Of a stretch of 36,728 nucleotides of DNA, positions 7,282 through 16,945 are shown piece by piece. Position 1 is the first letter of the stretch; each line of letters starts with the position of its first letter. The translations under genes were made by a program, and so were the position numbers. The stretch comes from Gammaproteobacteria bacterium. GTDB taxonomy: Bacteria; Pseudomonadota; Gammaproteobacteria; S012-40. The notes beneath the pieces were generated by a model that was not told where the DNA came from, ran no database searches, and saw only the letters and a list, made by a program, of their open reading frames with translations. The stretch is from the NCBI GenBank assembly GCA_919902765.1, contig CAKKRP010000087.1:1-36728 (forward strand), written 5' to 3'.

Positions 7282-8547
7282 ATGAGCGACACTAAAGATA
7301 CACCGAAGACCATTACCCGCCGCGATTTTATCAAAAACACCACCGTGTTAGCCGCCGGCGCCGCCTTGATGGGCATGGTGCCGCCAGCCGTGCGCAATGC
7401 CGCCTGGGCGGCGGGCTCAGATGCACCGGAAAAGCCCGACTTGAAAATAGGCTTTATACCGCTGACCGATTGCGCGTCGGTCATTGTAGCGGCTACCAAA
7501 GGCTTTGACAAAAAATACGGTATAAAAATCACTCCTAGCAAAGAGGCGTCATGGGCCGGTACGCGCGACAAATTGATTTATGGTGAAATCGACGCGGCAC
7601 ATGTTTTATATGGACTGGTGTACGGTGTACAGCTAGGTATTGGTGGGCCGCAAAAAGATATGGCCGTGTTGATGACTTTGAACAACAACGGTCAGGCGAT
7701 CACGCTATCCTCGCAGTTGCGCGAAAAAGGCGTCACAGACGGCGTGACACTGGCGAAACTGATTAAATCGCAGTCGCGAGAATATACTTTCGCGCAGACG
7801 TTTCCTACCGGCACCCACGCGATGTGGTTGTATTATTGGTTGGCCGCGAACGGCATCAATCCTGTGCAGGAGGTCAAGACCATTGTGGTGCCGCCGCCGC
7901 AAATGGTAGCGAATATGCGGGTCGGAAATATGGACGGATTTTGTGTCGGCGAACCCTGGAACGCGCGCGCGATTGCGGACAAGATCGGTTTTACCGCAAC
8001 GACAACGCAAGATATCTGGAAGGACCATCCGGAAAAAGTGCTTGGGACAACTTCCGAGTTTGTACAGAAATATCCCAATACCGCACGTGCCCTAATTATG
8101 GCTGTGCTTGACGCCGCGAAATATATCGACACGATGAGCAACCGCGCCGAGGTGGCGGGCATCATCGCTGATAAATCTTACGTCAACGCGCCCGTGGACG
8201 TGATTGAAGGGCGCATGCTCGGCAAATACGACAACGGATTGGGTAAGCAGTGGCAAGACGCGAACTACATGAAATTCTACAACGACGGCGCAGCCTCGTT
8301 CCCTTACTTGTCGGACGGCATGTGGTTCCTGACACAACACAAGCGTTGGGGGCTGCTCAAAACGCATCCGGATTACCTGGCGGTGGCCAAAAAGGTCAAC
8401 CAACTCGATCTTTATAAACAGGCCGCCGTGCAACTCAAAGTGCCGCTGCCTAAGGGAGACATGCGCAGCAGTGTGTTGCACGACGGCGTGAAATGGGATG
8501 GAACCAATCCGTCGGCTTATGCAGATAAATTTATTTACCATGGTTAA
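7282..8547 (+). CDS. Tat-exported substrate-binding protein, nitrate/bicarbonate ABC importer (NrtA/CmpA type)
   Basis: A 421-residue periplasmic binding protein. The N-terminus carries a twin-arginine signal, ITRRDFIKNTTVLAAGAALM, so it should be exported folded through Tat. The mature part starts near AAGSDAPEKPDLKIGFIPLTDCASVIVA, the typical opening of NrtA/CmpA/SsuA-like proteins, and continues with GTRDKLIYGEIDAAHVLYG and MVANMRVGNMDGFCVGEPWN, which are characteristic of the NrtA/CmpA group. These bind nitrate, nitrite or bicarbonate; the ligand cannot be decided by eye. GGAGG stands six bases before the ATG. It is first in a three-gene operon with permease and ATPase (26 and 10 bp gaps). 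Bicarbonate supply to Rubisco and nitrate uptake are both plausible. Confidence 0.9.
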   Translation: MSDTKDTPKTITRRDFIKNTTVLAAGAALMGMVPPAVRNAAWAAGSDAPEKPDLKIGFIPLTDCASVIVAATKGFDKKYGIKITPSKEASWAGTRDKLIYGEIDAAHVLYGLVYGVQLGIGGPQKDMAVLMTLNNNGQAITLSSQLREKGVTDGVTLAKLIKSQSREYTFAQTFPTGTHAMWLYYWLAANGINPVQEVKTIVVPPPQMVANMRVGNMDGFCVGEPWNARAIADKIGFTATTTQDIWKDHPEKVLGTTSEFVQKYPNTARALIMAVLDAAKYIDTMSNRAEVAGIIADKSYVNAPVDVIEGRMLGKYDNGLGKQWQDANYMKFYNDGAASFPYLSDGMWFLTQHKRWGLLKTHPDYLAVAKKVNQLDLYKQAAVQLKVPLPKGDMRSSVLHDGVKWDGTNPSAYADKFIYHG

Positions 8548-8573
8548 TAATTAATCGTTAGGAGCATTAATCT

Positions 8574-9434
8574 ATGTCTGCAATGCCTACACAGGGCCGA
8601 GTGCTGTTAGATACTGGGGTATTGAAAACCGAGTCGTTGCGTACGCGGTTTCAGAAATTATTGCCTAGCGCGCGCGGCTTCGCAATGGGTGTGGTTGCGC
8701 CTTTTGCCGGTTTGATATTGTTGATCGGCATATGGGCGATAGTCTCCACTACGAGTCCACAACTGCCAACCCCATTGAAAACTTGGCATTCCGCTGTTGA
8801 GGTGTTTAGCAATCCTTTTTACATAAAAGGGCCGAATGATCAGGGTATAGGTTGGAATATCTGGAATTCGCTCAAACGTGTCGGGCTAGGGTTTACGCTT
8901 GCCGCGATAGTAGGTATTCCACTTGGCTTCATGATTGGTAGGTTCGCATTCCTGAACGCGATGGCGGCACCGATTATCAGCGTGTTGAGGCCGGTGAGTC
9001 CCTTAGCATGGCTACCCATAGGCCTGTTGGTATTTAAAGCGGCGGAAGCGGCGTCTATTTGGGTCATTGCGATCTCCAGTGTTTGGCCGATGGTCGTGAA
9101 TACGGCGGCTGGGGTGGCGCGTATACCCCAAGATTATCTCAATGTTGCGCGCGTGCTTAAATTGTCGGAGTGGAAAATCTTCACGCGCATACTGATACCG
9201 GCAACACTACCGTATGTAATGACCGGCATACGCTTGTCCATCGGAGTCGCATGGCTGGTGATAGTTGCTGCGGAAATGCTTACCGGTGGCATAGGGTTGG
9301 GCTTTTGGGTGTGGGATGAGTGGAATAATCTCAATGTCGAGCACATTATTATTGCAATCTTTGTAGTGGGTATCGTAGGTCTGATGTTGGAGCAAGCGAT
9401 TCTGATGGTCGCGAAACGATTTTATTACGATTAG
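8574..9434 (+). CDS. ABC importer permease, NrtB/CmpB type
   Basis: A 286-residue inner-membrane permease of the BPD_transp_1 family. It has an N-terminal helix (about 38-60), a periplasmic segment with PQLPTPLKTWHSAVEVFSNPF, then a permease core with GFTLAAIVGIPLGFMIG, SVLRPVSPLAWLPIGLLVF and the cytoplasmic EAA-type loop VARIPQDYLNVARVLKLSEW, which docks on the ATPase. The PVSPLAWLPIGLL segment is typical of nitrate/bicarbonate importers. It lies between the binding protein and ATPase genes and acts as the homodimeric channel. AGGAGC lies upstream of the start. Confidence 0.92.
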   Translation: MSAMPTQGRVLLDTGVLKTESLRTRFQKLLPSARGFAMGVVAPFAGLILLIGIWAIVSTTSPQLPTPLKTWHSAVEVFSNPFYIKGPNDQGIGWNIWNSLKRVGLGFTLAAIVGIPLGFMIGRFAFLNAMAAPIISVLRPVSPLAWLPIGLLVFKAAEAASIWVIAISSVWPMVVNTAAGVARIPQDYLNVARVLKLSEWKIFTRILIPATLPYVMTGIRLSIGVAWLVIVAAEMLTGGIGLGFWVWDEWNNLNVEHIIIAIFVVGIVGLMLEQAILMVAKRFYYD

Positions 9435-9444
9435 GAGCGGGTAT

Positions 9445-10245
9445 ATGCGGGATTTTGTGAAGCTTGAAAATATTGAAATGACGTTTATAAGCAAACGTGG
9501 TGAATTTACTGCGCTACGTGACGTCAACCTAGTCGTCAAGGAAGGTGAGTTTGTCTCTGTAATCGGACATTCCGGTTGCGGAAAGTCCACCGTTTTGAAC
9601 ATCGTAGCCGGCCTGTTGGATGCGACATCCGGCGTGGCTTTATGTGCTGGACGGGAAATCAAGGGGCCAGGGCCGGAGCGCGCGGTCGTTTTTCAAAATC
9701 ACTCGCTTTTACCTTGGTTGACGTGTCACCAGAATGTGTTCTTGGCGGTGGAAAGCGTGTTCGGTAAGGTCGTGTCACATACGCAACTCCATGAGCGTAC
9801 CCACGAAGCGCTTTCCTTAGTAGGCTTGGACGATGCGACCTTGAAGTATCCGCATGAAATTTCCGGTGGGATGAAACAACGCGTCGGCATAGCGCGTGCG
9901 TTGGCGATGGAGCCCAAAGTATTATTGATGGATGAGCCTTTCGGCGCCCTCGACGCGCTTACGCGCGCTCATCTACAGGACGAATTGTCGCGTATAGTAG
10001 CGCGCACCCAGGCGACGGTAGTGATGGTCACCCATGATGTCGATGAAGCGGTGTTGTTATCGGATCGTATCGTCATGATGAGCAACGGTCCCGCCGCCAC
10101 TGTCGGTCAAATCCTAAATGTTAATTTGGCGCGGCCGCGTGACCGGGTGGCGCTTGCTAACGATGCGCAATACATGAGAATTCGGGGAGAAGTGTTGTCG
10201 TTTTTATATGAAAAACATCGGAATCCAGACCAACGAGCGGCTTAA
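9445..10245 (+). CDS. ABC importer ATPase, NrtD/CmpD type
   Basis: A 266-residue ATP-binding subunit with all expected motifs: Walker A GHSGCGKST (about residues 42-50), Q-loop VFQNHSLLPWLT, signature ISGGMKQRVGIARALA, Walker B VLLMDEPFGALDAL and switch histidine in THDVDEA. It powers uptake through the upstream permease. There is no second fused ATPase/binding-protein subunit (NrtC/CmpC), so the transporter is the three-gene form common in proteobacteria. It begins ten bases after the permease stop. A hairpin that can serve as terminator lies 47 bases downstream. Confidence 0.93.
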   Translation: MRDFVKLENIEMTFISKRGEFTALRDVNLVVKEGEFVSVIGHSGCGKSTVLNIVAGLLDATSGVALCAGREIKGPGPERAVVFQNHSLLPWLTCHQNVFLAVESVFGKVVSHTQLHERTHEALSLVGLDDATLKYPHEISGGMKQRVGIARALAMEPKVLLMDEPFGALDALTRAHLQDELSRIVARTQATVVMVTHDVDEAVLLSDRIVMMSNGPAATVGQILNVNLARPRDRVALANDAQYMRIRGEVLSFLYEKHRNPDQRAA

Positions 10246-10286
10246 ACATGGTGTGGGGGAACGCCATTCAAAAAACTATGCGCTGT

Positions 10287-10327
10287 AAAAAGCGGCGGTA
10301 TTTAACGATTGTACTGCCGCGTATTTT
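10287..10327. terminator. Bidirectional terminator overlapping the globin 3' end
   Basis: Stem arms 10292-10300 and 10312-10320 pair at eight of nine positions. On the minus strand the stem is followed by TTTTT (globin side) and on the plus strand by GTATTTTT (ABC operon side). The plus-side arm lies inside the last globin codons. Confidence 0.75.
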
Positions 10328-10760
10328 TAAATGTCCTGGGGTTGAATTGAGGGTAGGCGCGTGCGCGCATCGTATTCGCGACCAATTGAAATACCTCTAT
10401 CCACGCTTGTCGCAATTCCGGCGTGAATGCGGTCCCCAATCCTTGTTTGAGCGCGAATAATAGGGCGTTTCCGACGGGTGTGTAGTCTTCCACTTTGACA
10501 CCGTATTCCAGATGGCGGTCTGCGAGTTTATGGAGTGTAGGTACCAGCGCCTCTAAATTGGTTAAGCTGCTGACAGCGACCTTGAGCACTGCCATTAGTT
10601 TACGCCCTTGCTCCTGCATGTCATTTTTAAATAAACGCCGCAATGCGGGATCATATTCAAACAGTTTTTTGTAAAATATTTTTGCCGCTTGATCTGCGAT
10701 CGGCTCAACTTTTGCGAAACTTTCTTTTATCAACGTGACCTGGCGCTGCGTAATAGGCAT
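10302..10760 (-). CDS. Single-domain globin (Vitreoscilla-hemoglobin-like)
   Basis: A 152-residue globin without a reductase domain. F44 fits the CD1 phenylalanine, Q51 the distal E7 glutamine of Vitreoscilla hemoglobin and flavohemoglobins, and H83 in ADRHLEYGV the proximal F8 histidine. Length is close to VHb (146 residues). Such proteins bind O2 or NO and may protect respiration or buffer oxygen; the exact role here is unknown. The start at 10760 has AGGA eight bases upstream. It is convergent with the ABC importer and divergent from ygiQ. No flavohemoglobin reductase part is present downstream, so the single-domain form is complete, not truncated. Confidence 0.88.
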   Translation of the reverse strand: MPITQRQVTLIKESFAKVEPIADQAAKIFYKKLFEYDPALRRLFKNDMQEQGRKLMAVLKVAVSSLTNLEALVPTLHKLADRHLEYGVKVEDYTPVGNALLFALKQGLGTAFTPELRQAWIEVFQLVANTMRARAYPQFNPRTFKNTRQYNR

Positions 10761-10947
10761 GGGCTATTCCTGGCATTTTGATGCGTACAAATACCATCGG
10801 CAGCGAGGCGATATAACTTAAGCGCCGCCCCAATGTGCGTAGTATGCACTCGGTGCGCGCGCAGGGTTGATAGGCTTCTGTCCGCATGATGCCGCCAGAA
10901 TATCTCAACTAACCTAGTTCTCGGCAACAAGCGACAGCTAAGATTTC

Positions 10948-10956
10948 TGCTATAAT
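10948..10956 (+). promoter_or_regulatory. Extended -10 promoter of ygiQ
   Basis: TGC-TATAAT is a perfect extended -10 element. No good -35 lies 16-18 bases upstream, as is common for extended -10 promoters. Transcription would begin near 10963, which rules out an in-frame ATG at 10955 as the ygiQ start and favours 11003. Confidence 0.7.
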
Positions 10957-11002
10957 GTACCCCTCGTCCAGTTCCTGGTACTTACATCCTAGCCTTTACT
11001 CT

Positions 11003-13138
11003 ATGCAGCCCGTCCAAGACCTTTTTAGCTACCGCAAATACTGGGCAAAACGCCTGACCCCTGCACCCGTTTTGCCCGCTACACGGGCGGAAATGGATGC
11101 GCTTGGCTGGGACGAGTGCGACATCATCATCGTCACCGGCGACGCCTATGTGGACCATCCGAGTTTTGGCATGGCGGTTATAGGGCGTACGTTGGAGGCG
11201 CAAGGGTTTCGCGTGGGTATTATCGCCCAACCGGCATGGGGCAATACCCAAGATTTTCAGGCTCTTGGTCGCCCCAAATTATTTTTCGGGGTGACGGGCG
11301 GCAATATGGATTCTATGGTCAATCGGTATACCGCAGACCGTAAAATTCGCAGCAACGATGCCTATACGCCGGATGGGGCGGGCGACAAACGACCGGATCG
11401 CGCGGTGATTGTATATAGCCAGCGTGTGCGCGAGGCATATAAAGGCGTACCCATCGTGATCGGCGGTATTGAGGCCAGTTTGCGGCGCGTCGCGCATTTC
11501 GATTATTGGTCGGAGACGGTGCGTCGCTCGGTGTTATTGGACGCCAAGGCCGATATGTTGGTATTCGGTAACGCGGAGCGGCAGATCGTGGATTTAGCGC
11601 ATCGAATGGCGGCGGGTGAGGATATACGCAGTATCCGTGATTTGCGCGGCACGGCGTTTGTGATCGATGAAATACCGGATGCCTATCACGTCATCGATTC
11701 TACACATGTTGATGTTCCCGGGCAGATAGATCCAATCCATTCGCCCTATGCGGAAAGCAATTCCCAAAATGCAGCGTCGGCAAAAAATTCAGTACAAGTC
11801 ATCCACGGGCTACGCAAACGCAACGCTGTAGCGCGTGAACAACAAGTGATTCGCTTGCCGTCTTACGAGGCGGTGACACAAGATCGTGTATTGTATGCAC
11901 ACGCCTCACGCGTTTTGCATCTGGAAACGAACCCCGGCAATGCCAGGGCCTTGGTGCAACGCCATGGTGAGCGCGATGTATGGCTGAATCCACCGCCTAT
12001 CCCTTTGGCCACGTCAGAATTGGACAAGGTGTATGATTTACCATACACTCGCCAACCGCATCCTAACTATAACGAGCGCAATATTCCCGCTTACGAAATG
12101 ATACGATTTTCTATCGCCATTATGCGCGGATGTTTCGGTGGATGTACGTTTTGTTCAATCACTGAACATGAAGGACGCATCATCCAAAGTCGTTCGGAAG
12201 ATTCCATTATTCGTGAAATAGAGACCATACGCGATAGTGTACCTGGATTCACCGGCGTCATTTCAGATCTAGGCGGACCGACGGCGAATATGTATCGCCT
12301 GAGTTGTAAAGACCCGGCGATAGAATCCGCGTGCCGTAAACCGGCGTGCGTTTATCCGCAAATTTGTCCTAATTTGGACACGGATCACAATCCGTTAATA
12401 AAGTTATATCGCCGTGCGCGCGCCTTGCCGGGGATCAAAAAAATCGCCATAGGTTCGGGCTTGCGTTATGATTTGGCGGTGAAGTCACCCGAATATGTTA
12501 AAGAATTGGTAACACACCACGTGGGTGGATACCTCAAAATCGCGCCGGAACATACCGAAGACGGCCCGCTGAGTAAAATGATGAAACCGGGTATGGGCAG
12601 TTACTACGCCTTTAAAGAATTGTTCGACAAATATTCGCGCGAGGCGGGAAAAGAACAATATCTAATTCCATATTTTATCGCCGCCCATCCCGGCACCACC
12701 GACGAAGATATGATGAATCTTGCGTTGTGGTTAAAGCGCAATGGCTTTCGCGCGGATCAAGTGCAAACATTCTTGCCTTCGCCCATGGCCACCGCCACTG
12801 CGATGTATCACTCCGGCAAAAATCCGTTGCGTAAAGTCCGTCGCGACGAAAACGCTATTCCTATCCCTAAGGGCTTGCGTGTGCGACGCTTACATAAGGC
12901 CTTTTTGCGCTATCACGATGCCGAAAATTGGCCGCTGTTGCGTGATGCCTTGCGGCGCATGGGACGCGCGGATTTGATCGGCAACGGTAAGCACCATTTG
13001 GTGCCCTTATACCAACCCGCAGGCACCGGGTTGAGCACTCACGCTATGCATAAAACTACAAAGTCACGGCCATTTTTAACAAAGCATACCGATGCCGGGC
13101 GCGTGATCAAAAAGCGGGGCAGCGGGCGCACGGTGTAG
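11003..13138 (+). CDS. ygiQ: YgiQ-family radical SAM protein
   Basis: A 711-residue radical SAM enzyme of the YgiQ family (UPF0313). The 4Fe-4S ligands are C377, C381 and C384 in [10 protein letters not shown]. The N-terminal half holds [20 protein letters not shown] and [13 protein letters not shown], nearly identical to the E. coli protein; the C-terminus is a basic tail ([15 protein letters not shown]). The biochemical role of YgiQ is not established. Start 11003 gives [14 protein letters not shown], which aligns with the family start; an ATG at 10955 overlaps the -10 element. It is transcribed alone and ends 11 bp from the convergent antiporter gene. Confidence 0.95.
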   Translation: MQPVQDLFSYRKYWAKRLTPAPVLPATRAEMDALGWDECDIIIVTGDAYVDHPSFGMAVIGRTLEAQGFRVGIIAQPAWGNTQDFQALGRPKLFFGVTGGNMDSMVNRYTADRKIRSNDAYTPDGAGDKRPDRAVIVYSQRVREAYKGVPIVIGGIEASLRRVAHFDYWSETVRRSVLLDAKADMLVFGNAERQIVDLAHRMAAGEDIRSIRDLRGTAFVIDEIPDAYHVIDSTHVDVPGQIDPIHSPYAESNSQNAASAKNSVQVIHGLRKRNAVAREQQVIRLPSYEAVTQDRVLYAHASRVLHLETNPGNARALVQRHGERDVWLNPPPIPLATSELDKVYDLPYTRQPHPNYNERNIPAYEMIRFSIAIMRGCFGGCTFCSITEHEGRIIQSRSEDSIIREIETIRDSVPGFTGVISDLGGPTANMYRLSCKDPAIESACRKPACVYPQICPNLDTDHNPLIKLYRRARALPGIKKIAIGSGLRYDLAVKSPEYVKELVTHHVGGYLKIAPEHTEDGPLSKMMKPGMGSYYAFKELFDKYSREAGKEQYLIPYFIAAHPGTTDEDMMNLALWLKRNGFRADQVQTFLPSPMATATAMYHSGKNPLRKVRRDENAIPIPKGLRVRRLHKAFLRYHDAENWPLLRDALRRMGRADLIGNGKHHLVPLYQPAGTGLSTHAMHKTTKSRPFLTKHTDAGRVIKKRGSGRTV

Positions 13139-13149
13139 CTACGCGTGAC

Positions 13150-15132
13150 TCAATTCCCGCGTAACAATAAATTTTCCGCATGCTCGATTTGGTCAACGTC
13201 GCCATAGAGAATGACTACATCATTGACTTGTAAAACGATATCCGGCAATGGGCGCATGGCGTGTATATCGCCGCGTCGTATAGCTGAAATGCTGACACCG
13301 CAATCGCTCAGATTGATCTCATTGATGCGTTTACCTACGGCGTGCGCGCTACGCGGCAAGAGCACAGAATGCAAGGTCATGCGCGTATTTTCATTGTCGG
13401 TGAAGTCGCTCCAGTCTTGACCTTTGAATACATGGTGCAGCACTTGGTAGCGATCCGCGCGCGCGTCCTGGATGTGCTTTACGATGCGCCGCACGGGGAC
13501 GTTGAGCAAATAGAGTAAATTCGAGACTAACATTAAGCTCGCTTCCAGCGTTTCCGGCACCACCTCCGTTGCACCCGCTTGTTGCAAACGCTCTAAATTG
13601 CTGTCGTCCCGGGTGCGCACTAAAATAGGCAGATCGGCGCGCGCTTTACGCGCGATCAAGATAATTTTTTCCGCCGCGACGGCATCATCAAAACTGATGA
13701 CCAAGGCCTTGGCGCGCTGCAATCCGGCGGCTTCTAAAATATTTGGATGGGTAGAGTCGCCATAGGTGACAAATTGTCCGGCGGCGCGTGCCTCTTTGAC
13801 GCGCGCTGCGTCCAAATCCAGCGCGAAATAGCGGTAACTTTCTTTTTCAATAAAACGCGCAATATTTTGTCCGACGCGTCCGAATCCGCAAATCATAATG
13901 TGATGCTGTAAGTCTTCCGCATTTGTCGCAACGTCATTGACAATCTGACGACGATTTTGCCCATAACTCGCGGAAAATATAAATTTAGTAATACGGCCGT
14001 TATAGCGTACAAGTAGGGGAGTGGTCACCATGCTGATGATGACGGTAGCAAGCATCATTTGCGTCACCGCAGGCGGTAAATAATCGTCTTGAATCGCCAG
14101 CGAAAGCAATACAAATCCAAATTCACCCCCTTGCGCAAGTACAATACCGGTGCGCAATGCGACGCCGCGTTCGGCACCGCTGAGGGCGGTCACAAGTGCA
14201 GTGATGAAAATTTTTCCGATCAACGTTGCGCCTAGAATAGCGAGTACCCATGGCCAAATATTCGGTAAAATGGCGATGTCCAGCAACATTCCTACGGTTA
14301 CGAAAAAGAGGCCCAGTAAGATATCCCGAAACGGTCTTATATCGATTTCGACTTGGTGTCGAAATTCTGTTTCCCCAAGCATCATACCCGCCAAAAACGC
14401 CCCCAATGCCAATGATAATCCGAAAAATTGCGTAAGCCACGCCGCCGCCAATGAAAACAACAACACTGTCAATGTAAACAATTCCGCCGAGCGCGCAGAC
14501 ACCACCTCGTGAAAAAACGGGCGCAGCACCCAATGACCCACGGCATACATGAGGGTCATGATAATTCCGCCTTTAATTATCGCGAGCACAATATTCCATG
14601 CGACAGACTGATCAAAACCTGAGTGCAATGCCGGAATAACGATTAAAAAAACAACGACGGCGAGGTCTTGAAACAATAATATTCCGGTGGCCAGGCGGCC
14701 GTGGCGGGAGTTGCCTTCAAGCTGTTCGCCGAGTTGTTTGATTACTATCGCCGTGGAAGACATCGCCAACACGCCACCGATCACGATCGCGCCAGTCAAA
14801 GATAGACCTAGGGCGTACGCGGTCGTAGCGGCTAAGGCGGTAGTGACGATCACCTGCGCACTGCCTATGCCCAATACTTCGCGTCGCATTGCATAGAGTT
14901 GCGGCCAAGAAAATTCTAAGCCCAAGGTGAAGAGTAAGAATACCAGGCCGTATTCGGCCAGTTTACGCGTATTGTCTAAGTCAGAGACTACGCCAAATCC
15001 TTGTGGGCCGACCATGATGCCCACGGCCAAATAGGCGAGTATGGTTGGCAGGTGTAAACGTCGAAATAGGGAGACGACTAATACCGTTGCAGCCAATAGC
15101 CAAACTACTGCTTGTAGTAAAGTGTGCTCCAT
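13150..15132 (-). CDS. Kef-type K+/H+ antiporter (CPA2) with TrkA domains
   Basis: A 660-residue monovalent cation:proton antiporter-2. The N-terminal 390 residues are a Na+/H+-exchanger-type membrane domain (LPTILAYLAVGIMVGPQGFG, LFTLGLEFSW, LGAFLAGMMLGETEFRHQVE). Next is a TrkA-N/RCK nucleotide-binding domain starting HHIMICGFGRVGQNIARFIE at about residue 410, with the acidic ALDLDAARV end of the Rossmann fold. A C-terminal TrkA-C domain (about 570-655) completes the YbaL/KefB/KefC layout. It probably exports K+ in exchange for H+, controlled by nucleotide or glutathione adducts. No KefF/KefG ancillary gene is adjacent. No clear Shine-Dalgarno sequence precedes the start. Confidence 0.93.
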   Translation of the reverse strand: MEHTLLQAVVWLLAATVLVVSLFRRLHLPTILAYLAVGIMVGPQGFGVVSDLDNTRKLAEYGLVFLLFTLGLEFSWPQLYAMRREVLGIGSAQVIVTTALAATTAYALGLSLTGAIVIGGVLAMSSTAIVIKQLGEQLEGNSRHGRLATGILLFQDLAVVVFLIVIPALHSGFDQSVAWNIVLAIIKGGIIMTLMYAVGHWVLRPFFHEVVSARSAELFTLTVLLFSLAAAWLTQFFGLSLALGAFLAGMMLGETEFRHQVEIDIRPFRDILLGLFFVTVGMLLDIAILPNIWPWVLAILGATLIGKIFITALVTALSGAERGVALRTGIVLAQGGEFGFVLLSLAIQDDYLPPAVTQMMLATVIISMVTTPLLVRYNGRITKFIFSASYGQNRRQIVNDVATNAEDLQHHIMICGFGRVGQNIARFIEKESYRYFALDLDAARVKEARAAGQFVTYGDSTHPNILEAAGLQRAKALVISFDDAVAAEKIILIARKARADLPILVRTRDDSNLERLQQAGATEVVPETLEASLMLVSNLLYLLNVPVRRIVKHIQDARADRYQVLHHVFKGQDWSDFTDNENTRMTLHSVLLPRSAHAVGKRINEINLSDCGVSISAIRRGDIHAMRPLPDIVLQVNDVVILYGDVDQIEHAENLLLRGN

Positions 15133-15310
15133 TCGCGCAAGACTCGCGGTGACCGATCAGCCTTCGAGAATAACATGAATTAAATCAAATAAGTGCTGTT
15201 TGTGGTTAAGCGCAGGTAGAACACAGGTGGTGAGGTGCAATTGCGTGGATTGTATGCAGCAACATTGACGCTGCACAGTAGTGTTATCCATGCAGCGCGA
15301 TCTGGAAAAA

Positions 15311-16945
15311 TTAGAACGCCGGGACCGGTCCAAACGGCGGATTAACCCAGTTTACCGGCGCATTGGTTAAAATAGAACGTGTTTGTATAGACGATGCCGC
15401 GTTGGCAAGATCGTCATATTGTTGAAAACTGAATATGCCAGGGGTGGCGGTGCCCATCATACCGGCCATACCGCCGCCGCCCATGCCCGCCTGAAAAGCA
15501 GCGTCGCAGCCGGGGCAGTTTTGGCCCACATAGATTGCCCGCACCTCAGCGCCCGCCGCCCACGAGATGGTGCCGCCGGTGGGGCCACCCCCGCCACCCA
15601 TACCCATGCCACCCATGCCGCCAATATTGGGCGCAGGGGCGGTAGGGCTGGGCGGGGCCGGTACCGTGCCAATTACCGTTGGTACTGGCGGTGCGGCGGG
15701 CAAGGGGGTAATCGTAACGCTGGTCAAATTAGGTTGATAGGGGTTAGTCGGGGGGTTTCCGTTATTTACGGTGGTCGTCAACGTAGTCTTGCCGATGCGG
15801 CCAGGGGCATAGGTCACCAGCGTCACCGGTGTCGCAAGTGTAGGTTGTGGGGGCATAGGCGGTAGCGGCGTGACCGCGCGTGTAGTCAGCGCCGCCGTCG
15901 CAACCGTGATGCTATTTGAGTTGGTGCCGGTGCTAATGGTTGAGCTAGGTGAGCTCTTGCGCGCCATGGTGCCCATACCACCGCCTCCACCTCCTCCACC
16001 CATACCTCCACCCGCAGCCGGGGCTGCCGGTGCGGGGGCGGCTGCGACCGGGGCTGCAACTGGTGCAGCCGCAACAGGCGCTGGAGGTGCGGCGACAGGT
16101 ACAGGCGCTGCGCCAACCGGTGCGGGTGCGGCCGCAACCGGCGCCGCTGCAACCGGGGCAGCAGCTACGGGTGCAGGCGCTGCACCACCACCACCCATTC
16201 CACCACCACCCATTCCACCACCACCCATTCCACCACCGCCCATCATCATACCGCCTGCCGAGGCCGGTAGGCTGGCGCTGCCAGCCGCAACCATATCTCC
16301 ACCTGCCTGTCGCAACACAAATGTTTGTTTGTCGCCGCCACTTCCGATGCCACCCAATGCGAGCGCCGCACCTATAACCTCTTGGCGTACGCCCAAATAG
16401 TAACCCGTGCGCTGTCCGTTGGCATTTTGATTCATGTTTAAATCGAAGGTGGTGTTAAAGGCCACACCAGGGACGGCAGTGCTACCCATGGTTTGCGTGA
16501 TTTGTACCGCTGGGCTGCCCGCTGTATTAGCCCAGCCGGTATTGAGTACGGTGTTGCTATTGATATTGTTAACGCCATTTTGGATCAAAGTTTGCCGTGC
16601 CGAGATGCCGGGCGTTGAGGTATTGTCGGCCTTAACAAAAGATTCCAAGGTGGTGGCGGACGTGCTGCCACTACCGTCGGTGAGTATCATTTGGACGTAA
16701 CGGTTACCATTCGCGGCGGTGAGGATGCGCTGTAACACGCCCGCACCTACGACGCTGATTTCACAGGTATAGCCGATGGGGCAACTCGCAGAAACAGCGC
16801 CATTGCTCGCTTGTCCCCAGTTGCCAAAGGCTACTGGTGGTGCGGCGACTGCGTGAGGAAAATACAGTTGAGAAAATATGATGCCCAGGGTGGCGCGGGC
16901 TAGGATCCGCGCATTACGCGCACCGCCTTCCCAGTTGGCCAACAT
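15311..16945 (-). CDS. Large secreted Gly/Met- and Ala/Pro/Val-rich protein, unrecognised
   Basis: A 544-residue protein of no recognised family. The N-terminus has a basic stretch and hydrophobic core ending HAVAA, consistent with a signal peptide cleaved near residue 35. Residues about 36-230 form a Thr/Asn/Ser-rich, beta-prone domain with two close cysteines (SCPIGYTC). Then come MGGGG repeats (about 232-255), a long Ala-Pro-Val repeat (about 256-312), a second Gly/Met block, a Pro/Thr-rich region, and another Gly/Met block before a C-terminal part with QNCPGC. AAGGGG precedes the start at 16945. The Cys pair and Met-Gly clusters could bind metal, or the repeats could be surface-exposed spacers; both are guesses. 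An opposite-strand proline-rich frame is a shadow of the repeats. Confidence 0.8.
   Translation of the reverse strand: MLANWEGGARNARILARATLGIIFSQLYFPHAVAAPPVAFGNWGQASNGAVSASCPIGYTCEISVVGAGVLQRILTAANGNRYVQMILTDGSGSTSATTLESFVKADNTSTPGISARQTLIQNGVNNINSNTVLNTGWANTAGSPAVQITQTMGSTAVPGVAFNTTFDLNMNQNANGQRTGYYLGVRQEVIGAALALGGIGSGGDKQTFVLRQAGGDMVAAGSASLPASAGGMMMGGGGMGGGGMGGGGMGGGGAAPAPVAAAPVAAAPVAAAPAPVGAAPVPVAAPPAPVAAAPVAAPVAAAPAPAAPAAGGGMGGGGGGGGMGTMARKSSPSSTISTGTNSNSITVATAALTTRAVTPLPPMPPQPTLATPVTLVTYAPGRIGKTTLTTTVNNGNPPTNPYQPNLTSVTITPLPAAPPVPTVIGTVPAPPSPTAPAPNIGGMGGMGMGGGGGPTGGTISWAAGAEVRAIYVGQNCPGCDAAFQAGMGGGGMAGMMGTATPGIFSFQQYDDLANAASSIQTRSILTNAPVNWVNPPFGPVPAF
16186..16245 (-). repeat. 15-bp tandem repeat encoding MGGGG
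   Basis: Three identical 15-bp units (16186-16200, 16201-16215, 16216-16230) and a fourth imperfect one (16231-16245) encode GGGGM-type pentapeptides on the minus strand. Nucleotide identity, not just amino-acid identity, indicates recent slippage or duplication. Confidence 0.9.

Noticed and set aside
7041..7571. Minus-strand frame overlapping the start of the binding-protein gene
   Set aside because: It runs antisense through the twin-arginine signal region of a clear gene and shows no protein features of its own.
10955..11002. Upstream ATG for ygiQ at 10955
   Set aside because: It lies inside the TATAAT -10 element, so it would not be on the transcript; the family N-terminus begins at 11003.
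16186..16245. Possible CRISPR or satellite array
   Set aside because: The 15-bp units are contiguous, have no spacers and stay in frame as MGGGG codons.
15870..16400. Proline-rich plus-strand frame of 176 codons
   Set aside because: It is the complement of the Gly/Ala repeats in the minus-strand gene, which has a signal peptide, a ribosome-binding site and non-repetitive domains.
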